Positions 50,887-59,942 of a stretch of DNA of 64,000 nt are shown here, piece by piece (positions within the stretch are counted from its first letter, which is position 1; each line of letters starts with the position of its first letter). The DNA lies in the NCBI GenBank assembly GCA_017889545.1, contig JAGFZV010000012.1, forward strand, positions 19,147 through 83,146. Reading direction: 5' to 3'. Below the pieces are notes generated by a model that saw nothing but the letters and a program-made list of their open reading frames with translations, made no database searches and was not told where the DNA came from. Source of the DNA: Bacillota bacterium (lineage in GTDB: Bacteria; Bacillota; Negativicutes; CTSoil-072). The position numbers and the translations under genes are program-made.

Positions 50887-52746
50887 ATGAATTCTGTAAT
50901 GCTTCTTATTGTCGCTGCTTGTGTGTTTGCGTTGGCGTACCGGTATTATTCAGCATTCATTGCAACAAAAATATTTATGCTGAATGACCAAAACCAAACA
51001 CCTGCTTATCGTTGCAATGACGGCCGCGAATTTATTCCGATGAACAAATGGGTATTATTTGGACATCACTTTGCCGCTATTGCCGGCGCTGGTCCTTTGG
51101 TTGGTCCGGTCTTGGCAGCTCAGTGGGGTTGGGGGCCTGGCTTTATGTGGATCCTGTTGGGTTCCGTTTTTGCCGGCGCCGTTCATGATTTCATTATTTT
51201 ATTTGCTTCCGTCCGGCACAATGGTCAATCCCTGGCCGTTATTGCCCGTCGTGAAGTTGGTCCTGTTACCGGTTTGACTACTTCCATTGCTATTCTATTT
51301 ATTATTATTGTTGCTCTTGCCGGTCTGGCCATCGTTGTTGTAAACGCTCTCTTTAAAAATCCTTGGGGTGTTTTCACACTAGGCATGACCATTCCGATCG
51401 CTGTTGTTGTTGGATTGTGGATGTTTAAAATTTCTCCAGGGGCCATCCGGTCCGGGTCTATTGCCGGTTTCTTGATGGTTTTGGCTGCTGTAATGTTTGG
51501 TCATTGGCTGAGTCCGGGGCAGCCTTGGGCCGGTCTTGCCCATTATTTTGATTTTACAAAACAACAAATGTCCTTGATTTTACCAGTGTATGGCTTCTGT
51601 GCAGCAGCGCTTCCAGTCTGGTTGCTGTTGGCTCCGCGTGACTATTTGAGTTCGTATATGAAAATTGGAACGATTGGACTGCTTGCATTTGGTATTCTGG
51701 TTGTGCAGCCAGCCGTACAATTCCCGATGACAACTCAATATATCAATGGTGGCGGACCGATTATTCCTGGTCCTTGGTGGCCATTTATGTTTATCACGAT
51801 TGCTTGCGGCGCTATCTCGGGGTTCCACTCTTTGATCAGCTCAGGGACCACGCCGAAAATGTTGAAGAAGGAGTCTGAGTCCCGCTTTATTGCTTACGGC
51901 GGTATGTTGACGGAAGGTTTTGTCGCTACTATGGCGTTAATTGCTGCAGTTGTTTTGGCGCCTGGCGATTATTTCATCATCAATACGCCGGCTGCTGTTT
52001 GGGCAAAGGTCGCTCCGTTCTTCCCGACAAAGGAAATTAGCGAATTATCGGTCTTGGTGGGCATGGATGTCGCTCACCGTCCTGGCGGCGCCGTTTCGCT
52101 CGCGGTTGGCATGGCGCATGTTTTCTCCAGCATTGGCGGAATGAAACACTTGATGAATTATTGGTATCAATTCGCGATCATGTTTGAAGCGCTCTTCATT
52201 CTGACTACGATTGATGCCGGTACCCGTGTTGGTCGTTACATTCTTCAGGATATTCTCGGAACCTATCTGTATGCTCCGCTAAAACAAACTAGCTGGTGGC
52301 CTGGCGCAATTTTTACCAGCGCACTCGTATCCTTCAGCTGGGGTTATCTGCTGTATAGCGGCGATGTTGCTACGATTTGGCCATTGTTTGGCGCTGCTAA
52401 CCAATTATTGGCAGTCATTGCATTGGCGCTTGGAACGACGATTATCCTTAAAATTGCTCCGGTAAAAAATTATGCATGGGTTACACTGGCGCCGTTCCTC
52501 TTCCTGATTGTCACGGTTACTACAGCAGGCACGATGAATATTCAGAGATTCTTTAGTTTGAACACGACGCTTGGCACCGTGAATGGTGTAGTCAGTATCA
52601 TTCTGATTATCTTGACATTGATCGTTGCTGTTGATTGTGCCAAACAATGGGTAAGATTGTGGAAGACGCCAAAACCGGAAGGTATGAATACGGAAATTAA
52701 AGACTTCTGTGTGTATGGGGAAACCCAGCCGACAATCAGACCATAG
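50887..52746 (+). CDS. cstA: CstA/BtsT-family carbon starvation transporter (pyruvate or peptide uptake)
   Basis: 619 residues with many transmembrane helices. CstA signature NKWVLFGHHFAAIAGAGPLVGPVLAAQWGW near residue 55 (key residues FGHHFAAIAGAGPL), then GAVHDFIILFASVRHNG and the C-terminal DUF4161-like part (TTIDAGTRVGRYILQD). E. coli BtsT is a pyruvate/H+ symporter under the LytST-like BtsSR system, the same pairing as here, so pyruvate uptake is the leading hypothesis; peptide uptake is the alternative. GAAAGGGG precedes ATG 50887. It is its own transcript, ending at 52871. Confidence 0.94.
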   Translation: MNSVMLLIVAACVFALAYRYYSAFIATKIFMLNDQNQTPAYRCNDGREFIPMNKWVLFGHHFAAIAGAGPLVGPVLAAQWGWGPGFMWILLGSVFAGAVHDFIILFASVRHNGQSLAVIARREVGPVTGLTTSIAILFIIIVALAGLAIVVVNALFKNPWGVFTLGMTIPIAVVVGLWMFKISPGAIRSGSIAGFLMVLAAVMFGHWLSPGQPWAGLAHYFDFTKQQMSLILPVYGFCAAALPVWLLLAPRDYLSSYMKIGTIGLLAFGILVVQPAVQFPMTTQYINGGGPIIPGPWWPFMFITIACGAISGFHSLISSGTTPKMLKKESESRFIAYGGMLTEGFVATMALIAAVVLAPGDYFIINTPAAVWAKVAPFFPTKEISELSVLVGMDVAHRPGGAVSLAVGMAHVFSSIGGMKHLMNYWYQFAIMFEALFILTTIDAGTRVGRYILQDILGTYLYAPLKQTSWWPGAIFTSALVSFSWGYLLYSGDVATIWPLFGAANQLLAVIALALGTTIILKIAPVKNYAWVTLAPFLFLIVTVTTAGTMNIQRFFSLNTTLGTVNGVVSIILIILTLIVAVDCAKQWVRLWKTPKPEGMNTEIKDFCVYGETQPTIRP

Positions 52747-52829
52747 TCAATCCGTTTTTAAAATGAGTTTTTGCTTGCAATTGGTTTGGTGAATAGTATG
52801 TTCTTGGTCTGGTAAAAACTGCTTTAAGT

Positions 52830-52875
52830 AAAGGACACAGAAAGGTATGTCATTACCTTTCTGTGTCCTTTTTGC
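52830..52875 (+). terminator. Terminator after cstA
   Basis: A perfect 18-base stem (AAAGGACACAGAAAGGTA, 52830-52847 / 52854-52871) with a 6-base loop, followed by T-rich bases to 52873. Confidence 0.92.
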
Positions 52876-52883
52876 AGTAATTC

Positions 52884-52892
52884 TGATATAAT
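52884..52892 (+). promoter_or_regulatory. Extended -10 promoter element before ispH-rpsA
   Basis: TGATATAAT (52884-52892) is a consensus -10 with TGn extension, 39 bases before the start codon. No good -35 is seen, as the upstream bases belong to the cstA terminator. Confidence 0.45.
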
Positions 52893-52931
52893 ATATGAGT
52901 GCAGTTTTATTCCGCTTTCCTGGAGGTTGGT

Positions 52932-54908
52932 ATGAACATCATTTTGGCAAAACATTGTGGTTTTTGTTATGGCGTGAAACGCGCGGTGAATATGGTTTTG
53001 GAATGCGCGGCCGAGAAAATTCCGGCATCGACACTGGGGCCGATTATTCATAATCCCCAAATGGTCGAAAAGCTGGCTTCCATGGGTGTGGGCCAAGTCA
53101 ACAAATTAGATGAAATTTCTCAAGGAAGGGTTATTATCCGTTCTCATGGCGTTGGCCCCAATATTTATGACGAGGCCAAACAGCGTGGTTTGGAAATGAT
53201 AGACGCAACTTGTCCACATGTGAAGAAAGCGCAATTATCAGCTAGAGAATTAAGGGATGAGGAGTACACGGTAGTTGTTATTGGGGAACATCACCATCCC
53301 GAAGTTCAGAGCATCGTCGCTTGGGCTGGTGAAGGCGCCATTGTTTTGGAAACCATGGCTGAAGCGGAAGAATTGTCTTTTATACCAAGAATGGGCATAG
53401 TGGCCCAAACCACATTTTCGGGTGAATTGTTTGCGAACATTGTTGAAGTGCTAAAGAGAAAGAGCTCGGATATGAAAGTTCATCGAACAATTTGTACAGC
53501 AACTGACCAAAGGCAGGAAGCAGCGCTGGCGGTGGCCAAGCAGGTTCAGGCAATGCTTGTTGTGGGCGGTAAAAATAGTGCGAACACGAGCCATTTAGCC
53601 GATCTTTGCCGCACTGCATGTGAACGGGTTTATCATATTGAAACGGCACAGGAACTGCAAGAAAAATGGTTTGCAAATGTGGGTACAGTAGGGATTACCG
53701 CAGGAGCATCAACTCCTGATTGGCTTATAGAGGAGGTTATTCAAAAAATGCAGGAACAAGAAACAGTACAATCACAAGAACATGAATTCACTAAGGTGGA
53801 AACCGGCAGCATTGTCAAAGGTAAAATTGTCGGCGTCCGCAAGGACGAAGTATTTGTTGATGTAGGATATAAAGCCGAAGGAGTGATCCCTTTGAGTGAA
53901 TTAGCCTACCCGATCCCTGAAAACGCTTCTGAGGTGGTCAGTGAGGGGCAAGAGATTGACGTTTATGTTATTGATGCCGACGGAGGTGAAAATGGAATTC
54001 AATTATCTAAAGTAAAGGCTGATGCAACCCTCGCTTGGGAAAAGCTGCAGCAAGCGTATGAAAACAAACAAGCGGTAGATGTTCATATTACGGAAACCGT
54101 TAAGGGCGGTCTCTCTGTTGCTGTATATGGAATACGCGGTTTTGTTCCAGCTTCACAAATTGATAATAAATATGTGGAAGACTTAACTGTTTTTGTTGGA
54201 CAAGATTATCCTATGATCCCTATTGAAGTAGACCCTGATCGTAAAAAATGTGTATTATCACGCAGAATGCTGTTAGAAGAAGAGCGTCGTCTTCAGGAAG
54301 AGCAAACTTATGCCAGCCTTGCTGTTGGGCAAGTTTTAAAAGGTGTTGTCCGGCGGCTTGTTCCGTTTGGCGCTTTTGTTGATATTGGTGGCGTAGATGG
54401 TCTTCTTCACGTTTCCGACATGTCTTGGCAGCGAATAGCATCACCGGATGAAGTGGTCAAGGAAGGTGATATTTTAGAGGTGATGGTTCAAAAGGTTGAC
54501 ACGGCAAATAAAAGAATTTCGTTGAGCCTCAAACAAATGCAGCAAGATCCATGGTTTGCACAGGCGGCTGCTTTGACAGAAGGGCAAGTATTAAAAGGAG
54601 CCATTACAAAAACTTCCAAATTTGGCGCCTTTGTTAAGTTGGCTGCTGGAATAGAAGGGTTGGTTCATATTTCTGAAATGGCTGAACGCCGTGTGACTAG
54701 TGCTGATGAGATCGTGAAACCAGGACAGGAAGTCTCGGTAAAGATTTTAAATATCGACTGTAAGGCGAAGCGGATTGCGCTTAGTATGGTTCAAGCTCAG
54801 CAAGATGCCGATCGCAATGAATATAAACAATATTTGGAGAATGCACAAACTACTTCAGGTATTACAATTGGCGATAAATTAGGTTATCTGTTTAAACGCG
54901 AAGAGTAA
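52932..54908 (+). CDS. ispH: Bifunctional IspH (HMBPP reductase) - ribosomal protein S1 fusion
   Basis: 658 residues. The first ~280 are 4-hydroxy-3-methylbut-2-enyl diphosphate reductase, the last MEP-pathway step, with [4Fe-4S] cysteines C12 (GFCYGVKRAV), C94 (DATCPHVKKAQ) and C188 (ICTATDQRQ). From about residue 290 come four S1 RNA-binding repeats, e.g. LKGVVRRLVPFGAFVDIGG in the third and LKGAITKTSKFGAFVKLA in the fourth. The frame is open throughout, so this is a true fusion, as in Clostridia and Negativicutes. The S1 half probably acts as ribosomal protein S1. ATG 52932 has GGAGG 5 bases upstream. Confidence 0.95.
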   Translation: MNIILAKHCGFCYGVKRAVNMVLECAAEKIPASTLGPIIHNPQMVEKLASMGVGQVNKLDEISQGRVIIRSHGVGPNIYDEAKQRGLEMIDATCPHVKKAQLSARELRDEEYTVVVIGEHHHPEVQSIVAWAGEGAIVLETMAEAEELSFIPRMGIVAQTTFSGELFANIVEVLKRKSSDMKVHRTICTATDQRQEAALAVAKQVQAMLVVGGKNSANTSHLADLCRTACERVYHIETAQELQEKWFANVGTVGITAGASTPDWLIEEVIQKMQEQETVQSQEHEFTKVETGSIVKGKIVGVRKDEVFVDVGYKAEGVIPLSELAYPIPENASEVVSEGQEIDVYVIDADGGENGIQLSKVKADATLAWEKLQQAYENKQAVDVHITETVKGGLSVAVYGIRGFVPASQIDNKYVEDLTVFVGQDYPMIPIEVDPDRKKCVLSRRMLLEEERRLQEEQTYASLAVGQVLKGVVRRLVPFGAFVDIGGVDGLLHVSDMSWQRIASPDEVVKEGDILEVMVQKVDTANKRISLSLKQMQQDPWFAQAAALTEGQVLKGAITKTSKFGAFVKLAAGIEGLVHISEMAERRVTSADEIVKPGQEVSVKILNIDCKAKRIALSMVQAQQDADRNEYKQYLENAQTTSGITIGDKLGYLFKREE

Positions 54909-54917
54909 GGGGTTGAT

Positions 54918-55985
54918 GTGGTGCGGCAGTCACGCAAGCTGGATCATCTTAAATTTGCCCTGCAGTTAGATGACGGGCCATCTTCAAACGCTTTAGAAGA
55001 TATGACCATTGTTCCCAACTGCCTCCCTGATCTATCGAGTGATGATATTGATCTGTCCACAACCGTTGCAGGGATTGTTTTACCGCATCCTGTCATTGTC
55101 AATGCAATCACCGGCGGGGCTGCAGATGTCACAGAAGTGAATGCCCGATTGGCAGAATTCGCCCGCATTACGGGATGTGCGATGGCAGTCGGCTCCCAAT
55201 ATGCGGCGCTGGAAGATTTAACTGTAAGGGAATCTTACCAAGTTATTCGCAAAGTGAACCCGAATGGCTTTGTTTTGGCCAACCTAGGAGCGCATGTTTC
55301 GGTGGAAGAGGCGCAGCGCGCAGTGGACATGCTTGGAGCTTGCGCATTGCAGATCCATCTTAATGTTGCGCAAGAACTGTTTATGGTCGAGGGGGATCGT
55401 AAATTTGCCGGTTATCTAAATAATATTGAAAAGATAGCATCCTATATTGATGTACCGGTTATTGTCAAAGAAGTTGGCTGTGGAATTGCGCGCGAACAGG
55501 CGCATGTTCTTTCAAAGACGGGCATTCGGGGGATTGATGTTGGCGGAACTGGGGGAACGAATTTTTTGGCGATTGAAGCGGCCAGAAGCGGAATTTCATT
55601 GGAACCAGGTGCATTGGCATGGGGAATCCCTACAGCGATTAGCGCTCTTGAAGTTGCCTCCGTGCTTCCGGACACGATCGATTTGATCCTATCCGGAGGT
55701 GTCCGGACACCGTTGGATGTGGTTAAATCGTTGATTTTAGGCGGAAAAGCGGTTGGTATCGCTGCACCAATAGTACGCTCCCTGGAGGAGCACGGGCTGG
55801 ATGCGACTGTTATATGGTTTCAACGTTTCATTACGGACGTGAAAAGGTTTATGCTGTTGGCGGGAACCATGAATATTCATGGACTGCAAAAAACTCCCGT
55901 CGTAATTACCGGATATACTCGGCAGTGGTGTTCCGTACGAGCAATCGATATAACAAGATATGCTGTACGAAAGCATGGCTTTTAG
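54918..55985 (+). CDS. fni: Type 2 isopentenyl-diphosphate delta-isomerase (FMN-dependent)
   Basis: 355 residues, TIM barrel of the FMN-dependent type. RKLDHLKFAL at the start, NAITGGAADVTEVNARLA, VGSQYAALED, the HLNVAQELFMVEGDR phosphate/metal region, VKEVGCGIAREQ, DVGGTGGTNF and LSGGVRTPLDV. Interconverts IPP and DMAPP. GTG 54918 or GTG 54921 are possible starts. It lies 9 bases after the ispH-S1 gene, so the two isoprenoid genes are one operon. Its 3' end is within the terminator. Confidence 0.95.
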   Translation: MVRQSRKLDHLKFALQLDDGPSSNALEDMTIVPNCLPDLSSDDIDLSTTVAGIVLPHPVIVNAITGGAADVTEVNARLAEFARITGCAMAVGSQYAALEDLTVRESYQVIRKVNPNGFVLANLGAHVSVEEAQRAVDMLGACALQIHLNVAQELFMVEGDRKFAGYLNNIEKIASYIDVPVIVKEVGCGIAREQAHVLSKTGIRGIDVGGTGGTNFLAIEAARSGISLEPGALAWGIPTAISALEVASVLPDTIDLILSGGVRTPLDVVKSLILGGKAVGIAAPIVRSLEEHGLDATVIWFQRFITDVKRFMLLAGTMNIHGLQKTPVVITGYTRQWCSVRAIDITRYAVRKHGF

Positions 55986-56000
55986 CCATGCTTTCTTTTT
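55969..56000 (+). terminator. Terminator overlapping the end of fni
   Basis: GAAAGCATGGC (55969-55979) and GCCATGCTTTC (55985-55995) form a perfect 11-base stem with a 5-base loop and TTTTT after it. Confidence 0.92.
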
Positions 56001-56094
56001 GACAGATATAGGACTTGCAACTTTTACGCTTCTTGTTATTGTTGCAGGAAAAAAAGCATGACGAACGGAATATTTAGTAATGGGGGTGAGAGAT

Positions 56095-57402
56095 ATGCAA
56101 TATAAAGGGATCATCACCGGTACTGCGCCAAACAGCATTGCTCGAGAGGTTGGCTTGACTTGCGGTGACAAGCTTTTGGAAGTGAGTGGTCAGCCAATTA
56201 GTGATTTAATCGATTTAAGCTTTGCATTAGCAGAAGAAAATGTGACATTGCTAATTGAAAAGGCAGATGGAGAACAAGAATTAATCGAGATTGAAAAAGA
56301 GTATGATGAAGATCTGGGGATTGAATTTGACAGTGCAGTTTTTGATGGAGTACGCCGTTGTGCTAATCGCTGTGTATTTTGTTTTGTAGATCAAATGCCT
56401 CCTGGGATGAGGGAAAGTCTTTATGTAAAAGATGATGATTATAGGCTTTCTTTCTTGTATGGCAATTTTGTAACTTTGACGAATATGAACCATGAAGATT
56501 TAGCAAGGATCAATCGGTTGCACCTTTCACCGTTATATATATCCGTCCATGCTACGGATGGCGGATTACGGGCTAAAATGTTGAATAATCCGCAGGCGGG
56601 CAATATTATGGCCCAACTGAATGCTTTGGCGGAAAGCGGGATTGAAATGCATACACAAGTGGTGTTATGTCCCGGACTGAATGATGGCGATGCTCTTGAA
56701 AAAACCTTTCAGGATTTGTATGCGCTATATCCGCAGGTTTTATCTATGGCGATTGTTCCGGTCGGGCTTACCAAACACCGTTCCCAGTGCCCAAGCTTAT
56801 GCGGGTTTACGCCTGAACAGGCAGCACATATTATTCACACGGTTCAGACGTGGCAAAGTAAGTGCCGGCGAGAGATGGGACAAACTTTTGTCTATTTGGC
56901 TGATGAATTTTATCTGGCGGCCGATATGCTGATCCCTGAATATGATTGTTACGATGAATTTCCCCAATTAGAAAACGGAATTGGTATTGTGCGCTGTTTT
57001 TTAACAGAATGGGAAGAATTTCATCCTGCGGTAAGCAGCAGCCAAACGGAAGAATGGATTGATGTGGTTTGCGGCGTATCAATAGCCAAGATATTGGATC
57101 CCTTATTGAGCGGCTTGTCAATTCCTAACCGAAATATTCGACTGGTTCCAGTGGAGAATACCTTTTTTGGATCTGGAGTTACTGTTACCGGGTTGCTTAC
57201 GGGCCAAGATATTTGTGCTGCTTTAAGGAAGTTATCAGGCCGTCGCACGGGAATTATACTTCCTGGAATTGCCTTGCGCAAAGGAGAAGCGATTTTCTTG
57301 GATGACACTGCACCTGAGAGTATCAGTAAGGAATTTGACGTCCCTGTACGGATTGCCTATTCTGCGCAAGATCTTAAGCAGTTGCTGTATGACTGGAGGT
57401 AA
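56095..57402 (+). CDS. DUF512 radical SAM protein with N-terminal PDZ domain
   Basis: 435 residues. PDZ-like domain (residues 5-70, SIAREVGLTCGDKLLEVSGQ), then a radical SAM domain whose cluster cysteines are C89, C93 and C96 (CANRCVFCFVDQ), and a C-terminal DUF512 region with TEWEEF and the GSGVTVTGLLTGQD end. Function is unknown, although the family is almost universal in anaerobic Firmicutes beside der. ATG 56095 follows GGGGGTGAG. It precedes cobO and der. Confidence 0.92.
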   Translation: MQYKGIITGTAPNSIAREVGLTCGDKLLEVSGQPISDLIDLSFALAEENVTLLIEKADGEQELIEIEKEYDEDLGIEFDSAVFDGVRRCANRCVFCFVDQMPPGMRESLYVKDDDYRLSFLYGNFVTLTNMNHEDLARINRLHLSPLYISVHATDGGLRAKMLNNPQAGNIMAQLNALAESGIEMHTQVVLCPGLNDGDALEKTFQDLYALYPQVLSMAIVPVGLTKHRSQCPSLCGFTPEQAAHIIHTVQTWQSKCRREMGQTFVYLADEFYLAADMLIPEYDCYDEFPQLENGIGIVRCFLTEWEEFHPAVSSSQTEEWIDVVCGVSIAKILDPLLSGLSIPNRNIRLVPVENTFFGSGVTVTGLLTGQDICAALRKLSGRRTGIILPGIALRKGEAIFLDDTAPESISKEFDVPVRIAYSAQDLKQLLYDWR

Positions 57403-57405
57403 GCT

Positions 57406-57930
57406 ATGGACCGTTTGGGCCTAATTCAGGTATACACAGGCAATGGCAAAGGAAAAACTACCGCTGCCCTTGGTCTTGCCTTGCGCGCAATCGGACAAGG
57501 CCTGAAGGTTTGTATGGTTCAGTTTATGAAAGGCGACGAAAGTTACGGTGAGATTAGAGCAGCCAAATTATTGCCTGATTTTACTATCTTGCAAGTTGGC
57601 CGCAATGATTTTGTTAACTTAAATTCTCCTGACACTATTGATGTCACTTTGGCGAAAAAAGGGTGGGAAATTGCCAAAAACTGTATTTCTTCAGGGAAAT
57701 ATGATATAGTAATACTGGACGAAATCAATGTAGCAATGGCATGTGGATTGTTGGATACGGAACAAGTGATTGAGTTTCTGACAGCTAAGCCAAGAACGGT
57801 TGAAATCATTTTAACTGGTCGTTATGCTTCGGAAGCAGTTCAAAATATCGCACAATTGGTTACGGAAATGCGAGAAATTCGTCATCCGTATCATCAGGGT
57901 GTGCCGTCACGGAGTGGAATTGAGTATTAG
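57406..57930 (+). CDS. cobO: Corrinoid adenosyltransferase (CobO/BtuR type)
   Basis: 174 residues. P-loop-like motif TGNGKGKTTAALGLALRAIG (residues 11-30), VQFMKGD, the conserved DIVILDEINVAMACGLL and ILTGRYAS. It adds the adenosyl group to cob(I)alamin, giving coenzyme B12. Together with DUF512 and der it sits in a housekeeping cluster rather than a cob operon; no cobalamin riboswitch is seen nearby. GGAGG precedes the ATG. Confidence 0.94.
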   Translation: MDRLGLIQVYTGNGKGKTTAALGLALRAIGQGLKVCMVQFMKGDESYGEIRAAKLLPDFTILQVGRNDFVNLNSPDTIDVTLAKKGWEIAKNCISSGKYDIVILDEINVAMACGLLDTEQVIEFLTAKPRTVEIILTGRYASEAVQNIAQLVTEMREIRHPYHQGVPSRSGIEY

Positions 57931-57969
57931 CTGGTAATCCGGCGATAATGAAAGATTGAGGGTGAAAAG

Positions 57970-59295
57970 ATGAGTAAGCCGATTGTGGCTATTGTAGGTC
58001 GGCCGAATGTTGGTAAGTCGACATTGTTTAACCGGATAGCCAATAAACAAATGTCTATTGTGGATGATCTTGCCGGTGTTACGCGTGATCGCATATATTT
58101 GGACGCAGAATGGTTGGGTCATGAATTTACGATGATCGATACGGGTGGAATTGATTTGGATACTGGCGATCAGATCATGAAGTCTGTTCGTCGCCAGGCT
58201 GAACTCGCTATCGAAGAAGCTGACGTGGTTTTGTTTATTGTCGATGGAAAAACCGGCCCCACTTCTATGGATGAAGACGTTGCAGGCATTTTGCGGCAAT
58301 CGAAAAAACCAATTTTGCTTGTTGTGAATAAAGTAGACTCAATGCAAGCCGAACATCAAATTTATGATTTTTATAGTTTGGCTTGTGGAGATCCGATCCC
58401 TGTATCGGCCGTCAATCTCTTGAATATTGGGGATTTGCTGGATGAAGTCATTAAACGATTGCCTGGCGAACCTCCGGAAGAGGATCACTCGGATGTGATC
58501 AAGGTGGCCGTTATTGGCCGGCCAAATGTCGGCAAATCATCATTGGTTAATTCCTTGCTAGGTGTCGAAAGGGTTATCGTAAGTGATGTGCCAGGTACGA
58601 CTCGGGATGCAATTGACACCCATTTTTCTGCCGACGGTATTGATTTTTTGTTGATTGATACGGCAGGAATGCGGCGCAGAGCAAAAATCGAATTGCCAGT
58701 TGAGCGCTACAGCATTATCCGGTCGTTAAGGGCCATTGATCGAGCCGATGTAGTTTTGATGGTGATTGATGCGGTAGACGGCGTTACCGAACAAGATAAA
58801 AAAATTGCCGGCTATGCTCATGAAGCGGGTCGTGGGGTAGTCATTGTTGTTAATAAATGGGACCTGGTTGAAAAAGATAGCAAATCTACGCTGCGCTTCA
58901 CGGAAACGATTCGCGGTGAGCTGGCGTTCATGCAATATGCGCCAATTGTTTTTGTTTCTGCGCTGACAAAACAGCGTGTTCACCGGATAACCGAGTTACT
59001 GAAATACGTGGCGGATCAACATTCGATGCGGGTTGGGACGAGCGTTTTGAACCAGGTTATTGAAGATGCTGTAGCGATTAATCCACCACCGGCTGAACGG
59101 GGAAAACGGCTGAAAATATTTTACACGACACAAGCGCAGGTTCGACCGCCAACTTTTGTTTTTTTTGTGAATGAATCTGAGATTATGCACTTTTCTTATT
59201 TGCGTTTTCTGGAAAATAAATTGCGGGAGGCTTTCGGTTTTGAAGGAACGCCTCTCAAATTGGTTGTGCGCGGGCGCAGAGATGAAGAAAGCTAG
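57970..59295 (+). CDS. der: Ribosome-associated GTPase Der (EngA)
   Basis: 441 residues: two GTPase domains in tandem and a KH-like C-terminal domain. First G1 GRPNVGKST (10-18) with DTGG and NKVD; second G1 GRPNVGKSS (about 183) with DTAGMRRR and NKWD. Acts in 50S ribosome assembly. Placed before plsY and gpsA, the standard Firmicute order. Confidence 0.98.
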   Translation: MSKPIVAIVGRPNVGKSTLFNRIANKQMSIVDDLAGVTRDRIYLDAEWLGHEFTMIDTGGIDLDTGDQIMKSVRRQAELAIEEADVVLFIVDGKTGPTSMDEDVAGILRQSKKPILLVVNKVDSMQAEHQIYDFYSLACGDPIPVSAVNLLNIGDLLDEVIKRLPGEPPEEDHSDVIKVAVIGRPNVGKSSLVNSLLGVERVIVSDVPGTTRDAIDTHFSADGIDFLLIDTAGMRRRAKIELPVERYSIIRSLRAIDRADVVLMVIDAVDGVTEQDKKIAGYAHEAGRGVVIVVNKWDLVEKDSKSTLRFTETIRGELAFMQYAPIVFVSALTKQRVHRITELLKYVADQHSMRVGTSVLNQVIEDAVAINPPPAERGKRLKIFYTTQAQVRPPTFVFFVNESEIMHFSYLRFLENKLREAFGFEGTPLKLVVRGRRDEES

Positions 59296-59314
59296 GGTCT
59301 GAGGTGATTGGACA

Positions 59315-59926
59315 ATGAATGATTATTTGATCACGATCTTAGTCAGTTATTTGCTTGGCTCAGTGCCTAGCGGGCTACTGATCGGCAAGTGGCTTCGGGG
59401 CGTTGATATACGCCAACTTGGCAGCAAGAATATCGGCGCTACAAATGCTTTTCGCATATTAGGTCCTTGGCCGGCCTTTTGGGTCTTCTTTATTGATGCG
59501 GTAAAAGGGATGGCAGGGGTTTGTTTGGGGCAAATGTTGACGGGTGAAACATTGGGCTTATTGGCGGGTGGAATTGCTGCTATTGCCGGGCATAATTGGT
59601 CGATATTTCTTAAGTTTAAAGGTGGGCGTGGTGTAGCCACAGGATTGGGCGTTATCCTTATTTTGTCGCCGAAAGTAACATTGATTGTCTTTCTTGTTTG
59701 GGCGTTCATTGTTTATATTACCCGGTATGTCTCCTTAGGATCTATCGTTGCCGCTGTTTTAGTACCGTTTTGTATGTGGCTGTTTGGTGAAAAAACGGAA
59801 ATCCTTATTTTTGGCATTTTTGCCGCATTATTTGTTATTCTTAAACATCGGCCTAATATTGTTCGCCTTCTGCATGGTGAAGAATTAAAGATTAAACCGC
59901 CTGAAGGCAACGGACGATGTTTTTAG
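59315..59926 (+). CDS. plsY: Glycerol-3-phosphate acyltransferase PlsY
   Basis: 203 residues, five to six transmembrane helices. Motifs: YLLGSVPSGLLIGKWLRGVDIRQ with GSKNIGATNAFR, AGHNWSIFLKFKGGRGVATG and HRPNIVRLLHGEE. Uses acyl phosphate to acylate glycerol 3-phosphate, the first membrane lipid step. Its substrate is supplied by GpsA, encoded next. Confidence 0.96.
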   Translation: MNDYLITILVSYLLGSVPSGLLIGKWLRGVDIRQLGSKNIGATNAFRILGPWPAFWVFFIDAVKGMAGVCLGQMLTGETLGLLAGGIAAIAGHNWSIFLKFKGGRGVATGLGVILILSPKVTLIVFLVWAFIVYITRYVSLGSIVAAVLVPFCMWLFGEKTEILIFGIFAALFVILKHRPNIVRLLHGEELKIKPPEGNGRCF

Positions 59927-59942
59927 GAGGAAGTGACCATCG

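Noticed and set aside
50702..50890. 62-residue frame between lytT and cstA
   Set aside because: It spans the lytT terminator and the cstA leader and resembles no protein family.
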